64,000 nt of DNA, from assembly GCA_022649165.1 (NCBI GenBank), contig JALCNR010000011.1, positions 37,822 through 101,821 of the forward strand. Reading direction: 5' to 3'. A program made the translations under genes and the position numbers. This DNA is from Actinomyces sp. (GTDB lineage Bacteria; Actinomycetota; Actinomycetes; Actinomycetales; Actinomycetaceae). Below, piece after piece: positions 53,576-62,277 of the stretch. Within the stretch, counting starts at the first letter, position 1, and the number at the start of each line of letters is the position of its first letter. Below the pieces are notes generated by a model. That model did no database searches and was not told the DNA's origin. It was given only the letters and a program-made list of their open reading frames with translations.

Positions 53576-54502
53576 ATGAGTAAACGAACGCGACTGGCCG
53601 CTGTTGCGGCCGCCCTCCTCGGAGTGCTCGCACTCACCGGATGCGGCAACAGCACCCCCCTCGACAATGGCGCCCAGAGCGCAGGTTCCAGCACAGGCGC
53701 CAGCTCCAAGACCATCGTGATCGGGTCGCAGGACTACTACTCCAACGAGATCATCGCCGAGATCTATGCCCAGGGCCTTGAGAACGCCGGATACAAAGTG
53801 GACCGTCAGTTCCGCATCGGCCAGCGAGAGGTCTACCTGCCCGAGGTCGAGGCCGGAAAGATCGACCTGTTCCCGGAGTACACCGGCAACCTCCTCCAGT
53901 ACTGGAGGCCCGACACCACCGCCCGCAAGTCCGACGCCGTGTACCAGGAACTGGTCAAGGCCACGCCCGAGGGCCTGAAGGTCCTCGACCAGGCCCCGGC
54001 CACTGACCAGGACTCCTACACAGTGACGCAGAGCTTCGCGGACAAATGGAAGCTCACCACCATCGACGACCTCGCCAAGGTCACCGATCCCATGACCTTG
54101 GGCGGCAACTCCGAACTGCAAACCCGGCCCTACGGGCCCAAAGGCCTGCAAGCAACCTATGGAGTCAAGGTCGCCTTCACACCCATCGAGGACCAAGGCG
54201 GCCCGCTGACCCTCAAGGCGCTCAACGACAACAGCATCCAACTCGCCAACATCTCCACCGCCAGCCCAGAAATCAAGGCGAATCACCTGGTCTCGCTCCA
54301 AGACCCCAAGGGCCTTTTCCTCGCGTCCAACGTCGTGCCAGTCGCCAGCAAGAAGCTGGACGGCAAAGCGGTGGCAGTAATCAACAAAATCAATGCTGCC
54401 CTGACGACAGACGACCTCATGGCAATGAACGCCCAAAGCACGAAGGACCAGAAATCCGCCGCGACCATCGCGACCGCATGGCTCAAGGACAAGAAGCTGT
54501 AA
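53576..54502 (+). CDS. Quaternary-amine-binding lipoprotein (OpuCC/ProX-like)
   Basis: A 308-residue substrate-binding protein. The signal peptide is of lipoprotein type with lipobox LTGC near residue 25, so it is anchored to the outer face of the membrane. The mature part begins TIVIGSQDYYSNEIIAEIYAQ and contains KIDLFPEYTGNLLQYW and LANISTASPEIKANHLVSL, the OsmF/ProX pattern. AAGGAAGAAGAAG precedes the ATG. The family binds glycine betaine, carnitine or choline in a cage of aromatic residues; several Tyr and Trp are present, but the ligand is not assignable by eye. Confidence 0.88.
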   Translation: MSKRTRLAAVAAALLGVLALTGCGNSTPLDNGAQSAGSSTGASSKTIVIGSQDYYSNEIIAEIYAQGLENAGYKVDRQFRIGQREVYLPEVEAGKIDLFPEYTGNLLQYWRPDTTARKSDAVYQELVKATPEGLKVLDQAPATDQDSYTVTQSFADKWKLTTIDDLAKVTDPMTLGGNSELQTRPYGPKGLQATYGVKVAFTPIEDQGGPLTLKALNDNSIQLANISTASPEIKANHLVSLQDPKGLFLASNVVPVASKKLDGKAVAVINKINAALTTDDLMAMNAQSTKDQKSAATIATAWLKDKKL

Positions 54503-54504
54503 CC

Positions 54505-55155
54505 ATGGGACGGACAGTCGTTCATGAATCACTGACGACACTTCCAGCGAGGGCAGAACTGTGTTCAGTCACGGCTCTGCCCTCACGCGTCGCTGGCCAC
54601 GAGGCGCTGCGTGTCGAACTCACCGATGACATCACCGCCAACGGCGTGGCCGGCACAGACTTCGTGGACCAGCCGACCTTCGTGGCTCTTCCCATGCACT
54701 TCTCCACCGGCTCCATCGAGATCGACATACTTTCGCGCCTCAACCACAAGACCGACTTTGACGCTCGCGGATTCGCCGGAATCGCCTTCGGAATAGCTGA
54801 CGATCGCAACCGATTTGAATCGGTTTACTTGCGTCCGCTCAACGGTCTGAAAACCAAGATCGGACCGCCAAGGAACCAGCGCGCCGTCCAGTACATCGCA
54901 TACCCCGACTGGCCTTTCGACCGGCTACGAGACAAGTATCCAGACGGACGTTATGAAACCGAAGCCAATATCGGCCCAGACGAATGGAACACGCTTGGTG
55001 TGCACATCACCGACAAAATCATCGCCGCCACGATAAACCACCAGCCCGTCCTGACCGTTGATAGGAGAGCCCCGGCGTGCGAAGGAAACCTCGGACTGTT
55101 CGTCGATATTGGAAGCGAAGCCTTCTTCAAGAACCTTCAAATTTCCCAGGACTGA
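54505..55155 (+). CDS. Beta-sandwich protein downstream of the OpuC importer
   Basis: A 216-residue protein without signal peptide or membrane segment. GFAGIAFGIADDRNRFESVYLRPLNG and ANIGPDEWNTLGVHITDKIIAATINHQPV, then GNLGLFVDIGSEAFFKNLQI, fit the concanavalin-A-like fold of 3-keto-disaccharide hydrolase or DUF1080/DUF1349 proteins. Catalytic residues are not obvious. It begins two bases after the binding-protein stop and so probably belongs to the transporter operon. A role in handling an imported ligand is possible but unsupported; I do not recognise the family with confidence. Confidence 0.6.
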   Translation: MGRTVVHESLTTLPARAELCSVTALPSRVAGHEALRVELTDDITANGVAGTDFVDQPTFVALPMHFSTGSIEIDILSRLNHKTDFDARGFAGIAFGIADDRNRFESVYLRPLNGLKTKIGPPRNQRAVQYIAYPDWPFDRLRDKYPDGRYETEANIGPDEWNTLGVHITDKIIAATINHQPVLTVDRRAPACEGNLGLFVDIGSEAFFKNLQISQD

Positions 55156-55219
55156 TCCACGAAGCCATGAACCCCACCCGCACACACAGCCCGCCGCCCC
55201 TGATGATTCGAGGTGAACG

Positions 55220-56116
55220 ATGCACACGTTCCAACCGATAGTCGCTCACGCGCGGACCTTCCGAGTGCCGCTCGAACCAGTGGCTTTCGACTGTGTCAAG
55301 CTTGCGGTAGTCCGCGAAGGCTCGGCGATTCTGTACTCACAACTTGGCCAGCAGCCAATCACCATTGGGGACGCGGTGCTGTTGTGCTCGAACACGCTGT
55401 GCTCCGCCGAACCTGAGGGCCGTTGCACAGCCTCGATCATCTGCATCGACGCCGACTACCTGGTCGATCAGGTGTTCTGGAAGCATGCTGGGCTCCTGTC
55501 AGATCGGCTCGACGCGCGGGAGCTGGTCGGTAGGCTGTACCTCGAACCCATTCAGCTGCTCCGCATTGGAGCCCAGCAGCTTGACCGGATTGCACCCTGG
55601 CTGGACGAACTGATCTGCCTGACAGCACAATGCTCCTATTTCAAGAGGTTCAACCGCATCCAAGCCCTGTGGTTTCTCATCATCGACGTCATCTCGCCAT
55701 TCATCAAGGTATCCCCGATGCGATTGACTCCATCGCAACGTGAGCGCTTGCGACCCACGACGCCTCGGCACCGCGAGTTCACTCCACTGCGCTCCGAGGC
55801 CATGCAGGCCGCCGCGCTGGAGCGAGCCGATCTTTCTCACCACTGGACCGTCAGAGAATTAGCGCTCCAGGTTCACTTGTCTGTGCCTCAATTCTCGCGA
55901 GTATTCGCCGAAGCCTACGGCAAGACACCGATGGCATATCTGACAATGCTGCGAATCGAGGAGCTGGCCCGACTATTGCGGGAGACCGATCTGCGAGTCG
56001 AAGACGCGATTGCGTATGTCGGGTGGCGTAGCAGGAGCCATGCAATCCGCGCATTTCGCACCTACATCGGCATGACGCCCGGCGCGTACCGACGAACCCA
56101 CAACACAAGGACATGA
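55220..56116 (+). CDS. AraC-family regulator
   Basis: A 298-residue protein. The N-terminal 170 residues are a cupin-like ligand domain (VREGSAILYSQLGQQPITIGDAVLLCSNTL); the C-terminal 100 residues carry the two AraC HTH units (TVRELALQVHLSVPQFSRVFAEAYGKTPMAYL and VEDAIAYVGWRSRSHAIRAF). The ending FRTYIGMTPGAYRR is standard. I recall such regulators in actinobacterial conjugative elements near ArdC-like genes. An 11-base match to the PadR operator half lies just before its start (55205–55215). Confidence 0.85.
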   Translation: MHTFQPIVAHARTFRVPLEPVAFDCVKLAVVREGSAILYSQLGQQPITIGDAVLLCSNTLCSAEPEGRCTASIICIDADYLVDQVFWKHAGLLSDRLDARELVGRLYLEPIQLLRIGAQQLDRIAPWLDELICLTAQCSYFKRFNRIQALWFLIIDVISPFIKVSPMRLTPSQRERLRPTTPRHREFTPLRSEAMQAAALERADLSHHWTVRELALQVHLSVPQFSRVFAEAYGKTPMAYLTMLRIEELARLLRETDLRVEDAIAYVGWRSRSHAIRAFRTYIGMTPGAYRRTHNTRT

Positions 56117-56313
56117 ACGTGCGCAGCACGATCATGAACGTCCACGAAACGATCAAGTTCAATCTCATCTTCTACCGCCTCGGCGTGCTCCGAGGTATGC
56201 CTGTAGTTCTCGCCGGGTTGTTCGGGTTGCCGTGGCGGGCGCGGCCGCTTGTTTCTGGCCTGCTCCTTCTCTTCGTGTTCTCGGATTGCCTGGCGTACCT
56301 CACAGTCGCATGA
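56113..56313 (+). CDS. Possible small membrane protein
   Basis: A 66-residue frame overlapping the AraC gene stop by four bases (ATGA). It has two short hydrophobic stretches (MPVVLAGLFGLPW, LVSGLLLLFVFSDCLAYL). There is no ribosome site apart from coupling and no family that I recognise. It could be a genuine small protein or chance. Confidence 0.3.
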   Translation: MNVRSTIMNVHETIKFNLIFYRLGVLRGMPVVLAGLFGLPWRARPLVSGLLLLFVFSDCLAYLTVA

Positions 56314-56359
56314 CCGCCCTCTTGTCCGGGGCGGTCCCCGACCGGAGGGAGGCCCCCAC

Positions 56360-57451
56360 ATGGCGACGAAAGAGGAGACACGGGCCGCGCACGAGGCGCG
56401 GCTGGAGGAACTGCACGGGCAGCTGACCGGCGCGGTCGAAACACTGGTGACCGGCGACGACTGGGCGCGGGCGCTCTCGTTCGCGGCCCGGTTCCGGTCG
56501 CGCAGCTTCAACAACACGCTGCTGATCTGGGCCCAGCACCAGCAGGCGTTCGAGCAGGGCCGCGTGCCCGAGCCCACCCCGACCTTGGTGGCGGGCTACC
56601 GGCAATGGCAGGCCCTGGACCGGCAGGTCGCGAAAGGCCAGGCCGGCTACATGATCTATGCGCCGGTCACCGCCCGCTTCGCCAGCGCGAACCCGTCCGA
56701 CTCCACGTCGTGGCGCAGGCTCGCGCCGCGCGAGAAGCGCAAGACGAACGAGGTGGAGCGTTCGCGCATGGTGGGCGTCAAGCCCGCCTACGTATGGGAC
56801 GTCAGCCAGACCGACGGCGAGCCGATCCCCGAACCGCCCGCCCCCAGGCTGCTGGAAGGCCAGGCGCCCGCTGGCTTGTGGGAGGGGCTGGCCGCGCAGG
56901 TCACGGCGGCCGAATTCGACCTCGTGAGCGTGCCCGGTGCTGCGGCGATTGGCGGGGCGAATGGGCTGACCGACTATATGGCGAAGACCGTCTCAGTGCG
57001 AGAAGACATGCCTCAGGCGGCGCGGGTGAAGACGCTGGCGCATGAGCTGGCGCACGTGCTCCTGCACGGCCCGGACAATCCCGACGCGCAAGGTCATCGC
57101 GGCATCGCGGAGGTGGAGGCCGAGTCGGTGGCCTTGATGGTGGGCGCGGCGCATGGCATGGATACCAGCGGCTACACCGTGCCCTACGTGTCCGGCTGGG
57201 CCGCCTCCGTGACGGACACGAGCCCGGTGGAAGTGGTCAAGGCGACGGGCGAGCGCGTGCGCAAGACCGCGATCGGCATCCTGGACCGGCTCGACACCCT
57301 CAAGGTGGGCGACGGCACCCCACCCGGCCTCAGCAAAGCAGTCCAGAAGGACGGCGCGCACCGCACGGCCACAACGGCACGTACGCCGCCAGCCCCATCC
57401 GTCGAGCACATTGGAGCCGGTGAGCCGGCTACTGCCGGACGGAGGCTGTGA
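56360..57451 (+). CDS. ArdC-like antirestriction/metallopeptidase protein
   Basis: A 363-residue protein. The N-terminal 110 residues are the ArdC ssDNA-binding domain (RSFNNTLLIWAQHQQAFEQG, VAKGQAGYMIYAPV). The C-terminal half is a zinc peptidase-like domain with LAHELAHVLLHG (HExxH) and the downstream Glu in EVEAESVALMVG. ArdC proteins protect incoming single-stranded DNA during conjugation, so the role fits the surrounding transfer genes. GGAGGGAGGCC precedes the ATG at 56360; earlier in-frame starts lack a ribosome site. It overlaps the primase gene by one base. Confidence 0.88.
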   Translation: MATKEETRAAHEARLEELHGQLTGAVETLVTGDDWARALSFAARFRSRSFNNTLLIWAQHQQAFEQGRVPEPTPTLVAGYRQWQALDRQVAKGQAGYMIYAPVTARFASANPSDSTSWRRLAPREKRKTNEVERSRMVGVKPAYVWDVSQTDGEPIPEPPAPRLLEGQAPAGLWEGLAAQVTAAEFDLVSVPGAAAIGGANGLTDYMAKTVSVREDMPQAARVKTLAHELAHVLLHGPDNPDAQGHRGIAEVEAESVALMVGAAHGMDTSGYTVPYVSGWAASVTDTSPVEVVKATGERVRKTAIGILDRLDTLKVGDGTPPGLSKAVQKDGAHRTATTARTPPAPSVEHIGAGEPATAGRRL

Positions 57452-58365
57452 TGGCCACGCACCCTCTCATCCCCGTGTTCAGGGCTCTCTCGTCCGATCC
57501 GACTGTTGCGGCCCGGCAGCTCGCCGACGCTGGTGTGCCGGTGTTCGCGTGCGTGCCCGGCGGCAAGCGGCCGCTTCCGGGCAGCCGCGGCTTCCTCGAC
57601 GCCACCACCAACCCCAACCACATCGGCACCTGGTGGCGGCGGACTCCAACGGCGAATCTCGCCATCCCCACCGGCCGGGCGTCCGGGCTTGTCGTGGTGG
57701 ATGTCGACGTGCACGCCGTCAACGGGTTCCATGCGCTGCGTCGCGCTGGTGATGCCGGGCTGCTGCCGAGGCCGTTGGCGGTGGTGCGCACCCCGTCGGG
57801 CGGCATGCACCTCTACTACCCAGCAAACCCGGGCATCGAGCAGCGGTCGTGGCAGGCGGCCCGGGCCGGGATTGATTTCCGGGGCGACGGCGGCTACATC
57901 ATCACGCCACCCTCCCGAGTTCAGGTCGATGGCGTGCGGCGGGCGTATGCGGTGGCGGAGCTGCACGCCGACAGCCAGCCCGTGGACGCCGCCGCATTGC
58001 GGAGCTTCCTCGACCCTAAACCAGCCGAGCCGCCGCGTACGTATCGGCCTGTGGTGTCTTCGGCGGATGCGGTGGGGCGGATCGTGGCGTGGGTGGGCAC
58101 GCTGGTGGAGGGTGAGCGGAACCGGGGCCTGTTCTGGGCCGCCTGCCGCCTCGCCGAACACGGGCTGACCCCAGCCGACGCCTACGACTCTCTGCACGAC
58201 CCCGCGCAGAACGTGGGACTGTCGGAGCGGGAGGTCGCGGTGACGGTGCGCTCCGCCTACCGCACCACCCAGCCCGCGCCCGCCACCGCAGCATCGGCTT
58301 CGTCGTCCGTCCCTTTCGTGCGCCGTGACCCGCAGCCCGCCTCACCGGTAAGGAGGCTGCCATGA
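57451..58365 (+). CDS. Bifunctional primase-polymerase (PrimPol) domain protein
   Basis: A 304-residue archaeo-eukaryotic-type primase. The N-terminal 210 residues carry the Prim-Pol core: PGGKRPLPGSRGFLDAT, NLAIPTGRASGLVVVDVD (DxD metal ligands) and VVRTPSGGMHLYY (catalytic His), then IDFRGDGGYIITPPS. A small helical domain follows (GERNRGLFWAACRLAEHG). It probably primes replication of the element after transfer. No helicase domain is present in this protein. GGAGG lies five bases before the ATG; the next gene overlaps by four bases. Confidence 0.88.
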   Translation: MATHPLIPVFRALSSDPTVAARQLADAGVPVFACVPGGKRPLPGSRGFLDATTNPNHIGTWWRRTPTANLAIPTGRASGLVVVDVDVHAVNGFHALRRAGDAGLLPRPLAVVRTPSGGMHLYYPANPGIEQRSWQAARAGIDFRGDGGYIITPPSRVQVDGVRRAYAVAELHADSQPVDAAALRSFLDPKPAEPPRTYRPVVSSADAVGRIVAWVGTLVEGERNRGLFWAACRLAEHGLTPADAYDSLHDPAQNVGLSEREVAVTVRSAYRTTQPAPATAASASSSVPFVRRDPQPASPVRRLP

Positions 58366-59150
58366 CCGGGATGAGAAGCCACCGGTGGGCGGCGCGCACC
58401 GCGATCGCGGGAACGTGCCTGATCGCGTTGGGCGCGTTCTGGCTGTCCTTCACCGCCCTGGCAGACCTCGCCGCCCGCTCCGGGATCGCCGAGCGCCAGG
58501 CGTGGGCGTGGCCGCTGATCGTGGACGGCATCATCGTGGTCGCCACCGTCTCCGTGGTCGCCTTGGCCGGCCAGAAGAGAGCGTGGTATCCGTGGATGCT
58601 CCTGGCCGGCGGGGCCCTGATCTCGGTGACCGCCAACGCCGTGCACGCCATCGTCTCCGCCGACACGGATGTGCCCGGCCTGCTGGCCGCGGCGGTCGCC
58701 GCCGTCCCGCCCATCGTGCTCCTGGCCATCACCCATCTGACGGTCATCCTCACCCGCACACCCGACGAGCCCGCCGAGAAGCCGCAGGTCGCCGTCCAAC
58801 AAGTGTTGGCATCGGACGACGTGCCAAGCCCCACACCACAGATCGTTCCCGGCGGGCACATGCCGGAACTCGGACAGGCATCAAGCGAGAACGATGCGCT
58901 TCCGGAGTACGTCGCGAGCGAGACGACCACCGACACGCCTCCAAGCGAGAAGCCCGTCGGCGGCGATTCACCAGCCGACGAGGCACATGCGGACCGGCGT
59001 GAGCGGGCGCGGGAGCTGCGGGAGGCGGGCTGGTCGAATAAGAGGATCGCGCGGCATCTGGGCGTGCATGCCTCGACGGTGGGCCGCTGGTTCGCGCTCG
59101 CGCACCCCACTGATGGAACCGAAACGGATACGGCAGGAGATGAACCATGA
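58362..59150 (+). CDS. DUF2637 membrane protein with C-terminal HTH
   Basis: A 262-residue protein with four membrane segments in the first 130 residues (LIALGAFWLSFTALADLAAR, AWPLIVDGIIVVATVSVVAL, WMLLAGGALISVTANAVHAI, AAAVAAVPPIVLLAITHLTV), matching DUF2637, a family found with plasmid spread (Spd) genes in streptomycetes. The C-terminal part, after a polar linker, has a HTH (RARELREAGWSNKRIARHLGV then HASTVGRWFA). It could tether DNA to the membrane during transfer. Overlaps with both neighbours show one operon. Confidence 0.8.
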   Translation: MTGMRSHRWAARTAIAGTCLIALGAFWLSFTALADLAARSGIAERQAWAWPLIVDGIIVVATVSVVALAGQKRAWYPWMLLAGGALISVTANAVHAIVSADTDVPGLLAAAVAAVPPIVLLAITHLTVILTRTPDEPAEKPQVAVQQVLASDDVPSPTPQIVPGGHMPELGQASSENDALPEYVASETTTDTPPSEKPVGGDSPADEAHADRRERARELREAGWSNKRIARHLGVHASTVGRWFALAHPTDGTETDTAGDEP

Positions 59151-59638
59151 ACAAGCACACACCAGCGATGAACCCCGTCGAATCGCGGGAGACGCCAGAG
59201 TCTCCCCGCGAGATCGACAATCAGAGACTGCGCATCGACGCGCCCGAGGCTGTGACAGCCATGGAGCCGACGGCTGCCCAAGAGGCCGAAACTCGCAACG
59301 TCGCAGCCGCGGCCGAAGAGACGGCGGAGAGCGTCGTCGTTCCGGACGCGGTCAAGACGGATGCCTCCCGACGCGCGGTGGAGGAGAAGCTTGCGTCGGC
59401 GCGGGCTCGTGGGGTCGAGTGGGTGCGGGCCTCCGATCTGCTCTCGCGCGGCACCGGCCGCATGGCCTGGACGGGCATCCGCTTCAATCAGGCAGCCGGC
59501 GCCCGCACCCGGCACGGTCTCGCCACCAGCGCGAAGGCGGTGTCGCGGCGGGTGCGTGAGCTGCCGCCGGTCACCGCGTTCGGACGCCGCGCCAGCGCGT
59601 CTTCGGCCGCGACCCGTTCTGGGGTGGGGATGCGGTGA
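59147..59638 (+). CDS. Hypothetical mobile-element protein
   Basis: A 163-residue protein with an acidic, disordered N-terminal half and a basic C-terminal half (WVRASDLLSRGTGRMAWTGI, TSAKAVSRRVRELPP). No family is recognised. The basic part could bind nucleic acid. It overlaps the DUF2637 gene by four bases. Confidence 0.6.
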   Translation: MNKHTPAMNPVESRETPESPREIDNQRLRIDAPEAVTAMEPTAAQEAETRNVAAAAEETAESVVVPDAVKTDASRRAVEEKLASARARGVEWVRASDLLSRGTGRMAWTGIRFNQAAGARTRHGLATSAKAVSRRVRELPPVTAFGRRASASSAATRSGVGMR

Positions 59639-59719
59639 TGACCCATGAACACGCCTCGACCGGTCTGGCCCCTCCCGTCCAGGGAGCCGGTGCGCACCAG
59701 CCTCCCAGGAGGTGCCACC

Positions 59720-60571
59720 ATGACCAGCACACCGATATCCGCCCCGCATGGGGGCGATGACTTCCGTACCGGCGAGGGCCTGCGCGCCCTCCTCACCCGC
59801 CTCCACCAGGCCGGCCCGGGCGCGTGGCGCCGCGACCCCGCAGCCGCGGAATTGATGGCGTTCACCGCCGAGAAGTACGCCGCTTTGGCGCGTAAGCATG
59901 GGTTGGATGCGTGGGAGGCGGCCGGCGCCGCGTTCGACGTGATGCGCACCCGCGCCGCCCGCACCGCCATCGACCCGTGGGCGGTGGTCACCCACGCGGT
60001 AAGGATCACCTGCATCGCCGAGCAGCGCGCCCAAGGACTCCTGTGCTCCACCCATCAGGCCCGCAGACCCCAGGTGTCCCGCTTCCATGATCCCGAACGG
60101 TTCTCGGAACGCGAGAACCTGCTGGCGGACTACCATCCCGCCTTCCACGTCCACGACCAGCACCCTGACCAGCAGGCCGAGCCCGAGGACGCCGGGCTGG
60201 TATCGGCGCTCGTGGAGGATGCGGCGGCCCTGTTCGCGCTGCTGGGCTGGCCCGAGGGCACCGCATCCGCGGCGGTGGGGCATGTGTGCGACGCGCTGGC
60301 CCGCCTCGGCTCCCGCGCCAGCACCTACGAGGCATTGCGCCGCGACCGGCACGCCAGAGCGCTCTTGGATGTGCCGGCGGTGTCGTGGACGGGCCTGCTG
60401 CGCGTCCTGCTGGGCAGCCCCGACGCCGCCTATTCGGCCACCGGGCGAGGCCAGGGCATCCTCCTGCGGCTGCTGCTGGGCGAGCGGCTGGTCGACCTGC
60501 TGGCCGACGACCAGCTCGTGGCCCTCATCGTATTGTCAGCACCCGGCCATCCGGATGCGCGGGGTGCGTGA
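59720..60571 (+). CDS. Hypothetical protein of the transfer/replication operon
   Basis: A 283-residue helical protein with no recognised domain. The segment EYAALARKHGLDAWEAAGAAFDVMRTRAAR-like (residues about 50–75) and the Leu-rich end (GILLRLLLGERLVDLLADDQL) are notable. AGGAGGTGCCACC before the ATG at 59720 decides the start; an in-frame ATG at 59645 lacks one. It overlaps parB by one base (TGATG), so it is coupled to it and probably acts in partition or replication. Confidence 0.65.
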   Translation: MTSTPISAPHGGDDFRTGEGLRALLTRLHQAGPGAWRRDPAAAELMAFTAEKYAALARKHGLDAWEAAGAAFDVMRTRAARTAIDPWAVVTHAVRITCIAEQRAQGLLCSTHQARRPQVSRFHDPERFSERENLLADYHPAFHVHDQHPDQQAEPEDAGLVSALVEDAAALFALLGWPEGTASAAVGHVCDALARLGSRASTYEALRRDRHARALLDVPAVSWTGLLRVLLGSPDAAYSATGRGQGILLRLLLGERLVDLLADDQLVALIVLSAPGHPDARGA

Positions 60572-61551
60572 TGAACAGCGCGGCGGGCGGGCATATCGAG
60601 CTGGACCGGGCGGTCGCCTCCATCCGCGTGGGCCAGCGGCACCGGAGCGACCTGGGCGACCTCAACGCTTTGGTGTCGTCGATCGAGCGCGAGGGCCTGT
60701 TGCAGCCCATCACCATCACCCCCGACGGCCTCCTCGTCTGCGGCGCGCGCAGGCTCGCCGCAGTACGCCAATTGGGCTGGAAGACGGTGAACGTGTGGGT
60801 GCGCTCCGCCATCAGCGACCGCCTCGCACATTTGCTCGCCGAGCAGGACGACAACGTCCTGCACAAGCAGCTCACCCCCTTGGAGGCCGAAGCCCTGTAC
60901 AGGGAGATCAAGCAATTGCTGGCCGAGGACGCCTCACGACGGCAGACCGCCAGCCGGTTCAGCGCGGACAATCAGCCGGGAAGTGACGGTGGTTCAAATT
61001 TTGACCCACCGTCGCCCTCTGCCGACCGCACCCGCAAACAGGCCGCCGCGATGATCCCCGGAGCGCCCTCCGAGACCACGCTGGACAAGATCGGCTATCT
61101 CAAAGACACCGCCGCTGACCTCGCACTGCCTGACGAGATCAGGCGGCAGGCTGCCGACGGCCTGGCCCAGATCGAGGCCGACGCCCCGGTGCACCCCATC
61201 TACCAGACGATCCGCGCCGCGGTGGATGCCGCCAGGCAGGACCGCGACGCCCAGCTGCACCGGCTGGCCGACGAAGCCCTGGCGCGAGTCAAAGACGACC
61301 CGAAGAAGAACCGGCCTGCGGCGCGGCGACAAGCGGCGCCGGCGCGTTATCCGGTGCGGGCGTTCAACCTGACGTGGGGCGAGCTGTACGAGTGGTGGGA
61401 GCGCTACGACTTCGACCTGCTGGCCCGCGAACTCACCGACGAGCAGGCCGAGGCGTTCTACCAGACCGCCGAAGGCACCGCCACCGCCGCCCACAAGCTC
61501 CGAGCACTGCGCGACCAACGCAACCAGCAGCCCCACCTCCACGCACTCTGA
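60571..61551 (+). CDS. ParB/Srx-domain protein
   Basis: A 326-residue protein. The N-terminal ParB/sulfiredoxin domain has IRVGQRHRSDLGDLNALVSSI, EREGLLQPITITPDG and VCGARRLAAVRQLGW (the GxRR element), followed by the helical HKQLTPLEAEALYREIKQLL part. The region after about residue 140 includes AAAMIPGAPSETTLDKIGYLKD. No ParA gene is in the window, so it may act as a DNA-binding or regulatory protein of the element rather than a classical partition factor. The last 60 residues are charged helix. Confidence 0.85.
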   Translation: MNSAAGGHIELDRAVASIRVGQRHRSDLGDLNALVSSIEREGLLQPITITPDGLLVCGARRLAAVRQLGWKTVNVWVRSAISDRLAHLLAEQDDNVLHKQLTPLEAEALYREIKQLLAEDASRRQTASRFSADNQPGSDGGSNFDPPSPSADRTRKQAAAMIPGAPSETTLDKIGYLKDTAADLALPDEIRRQAADGLAQIEADAPVHPIYQTIRAAVDAARQDRDAQLHRLADEALARVKDDPKKNRPAARRQAAPARYPVRAFNLTWGELYEWWERYDFDLLARELTDEQAEAFYQTAEGTATAAHKLRALRDQRNQQPHLHAL

Positions 61552-61584
61552 CCGGTCGCGGGGCGCGCTGCGTACCTGCCGGGC

Positions 61585-62265
61585 ATGAAGACTTCACCTG
61601 ATTCCCGCTCGCGAGTCCGCCTCTACGCGCTCATCGCCGCCGCCCTCGTCCTCATGCTGCTGGCCGGGGTCGGCATCTACGGTCTGATCGCCGGACCCAA
61701 GCAACCCGCCGCTCAGTCATCGGGCTCTGCATCACCCAGCGTCGCGCCGACAGCGCAAGCCGGCCCGTCACCGACGGTGGCGAAGCCGCCGGCCGTGAAG
61801 AGGTCGCGGGACCCGGACGTGTTCGCCCGCAACCTCGCCACCACACTGTTCACTTGGGATACGGCCAGTGGATTGTTCCCGTTGGACTATTCGGCGTCGA
61901 TCCTGGCCGTGGGCGACCCCACGGGCATGGAGCAGGCCGGACTGGCATCCGATCTCTCGGCCTATCTGCCGTCGCGTGAGCAGTGGGTCGAGCTGCGCAA
62001 GCACGCCACCCGACAATCCCTCACGATCGAACGCAGCTACGTGCCCGACGCCTGGCATGAGGCGGTGCGCCAGGCCCAGCCGGGCCAGATTCCCTCCGGG
62101 GCGACGGCCGTCACCATCCACGGCACCCGGCACCGCGCCGGGACGTGGAATGGTCGGCCGGTGGGCGAGGACTTCGCGGTGTCGTTCACCGTGTTCCTCG
62201 CCTGCCCGACAGGCGGCTCATACCATGTGCTGCGCCTGTCCCAGCTCGACAACCCCTTGAAGTAG
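61585..62265 (+). CDS. Transfer-apparatus membrane protein (VirB8/TcpC-like position)
   Basis: A 226-residue protein with a short basic N-terminus and one membrane segment (LYALIAAALVLMLLAGVGIY), then a Ser/Pro/Ala-rich linker and an outer domain of about 145 residues (DVFARNLATTLFTWDTASG onward). This build matches VirB8/TcpC-type conjugation proteins, but the resemblance is topological, not motif-based. It is followed after 12 bases by the cell-wall hydrolase, supporting a role in the secretion channel. Confidence 0.6.
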   Translation: MKTSPDSRSRVRLYALIAAALVLMLLAGVGIYGLIAGPKQPAAQSSGSASPSVAPTAQAGPSPTVAKPPAVKRSRDPDVFARNLATTLFTWDTASGLFPLDYSASILAVGDPTGMEQAGLASDLSAYLPSREQWVELRKHATRQSLTIERSYVPDAWHEAVRQAQPGQIPSGATAVTIHGTRHRAGTWNGRPVGEDFAVSFTVFLACPTGGSYHVLRLSQLDNPLK

Positions 62266-62277
62266 GCGGTGGTTGTC

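Noticed and set aside
59638..59760. 40-codon frame starting in the stop of the preceding gene (TGATG)
   Set aside because: It could be a coupled small gene, but composition is ordinary and it runs through the ribosome site of the next gene; there is no support beyond the start position.
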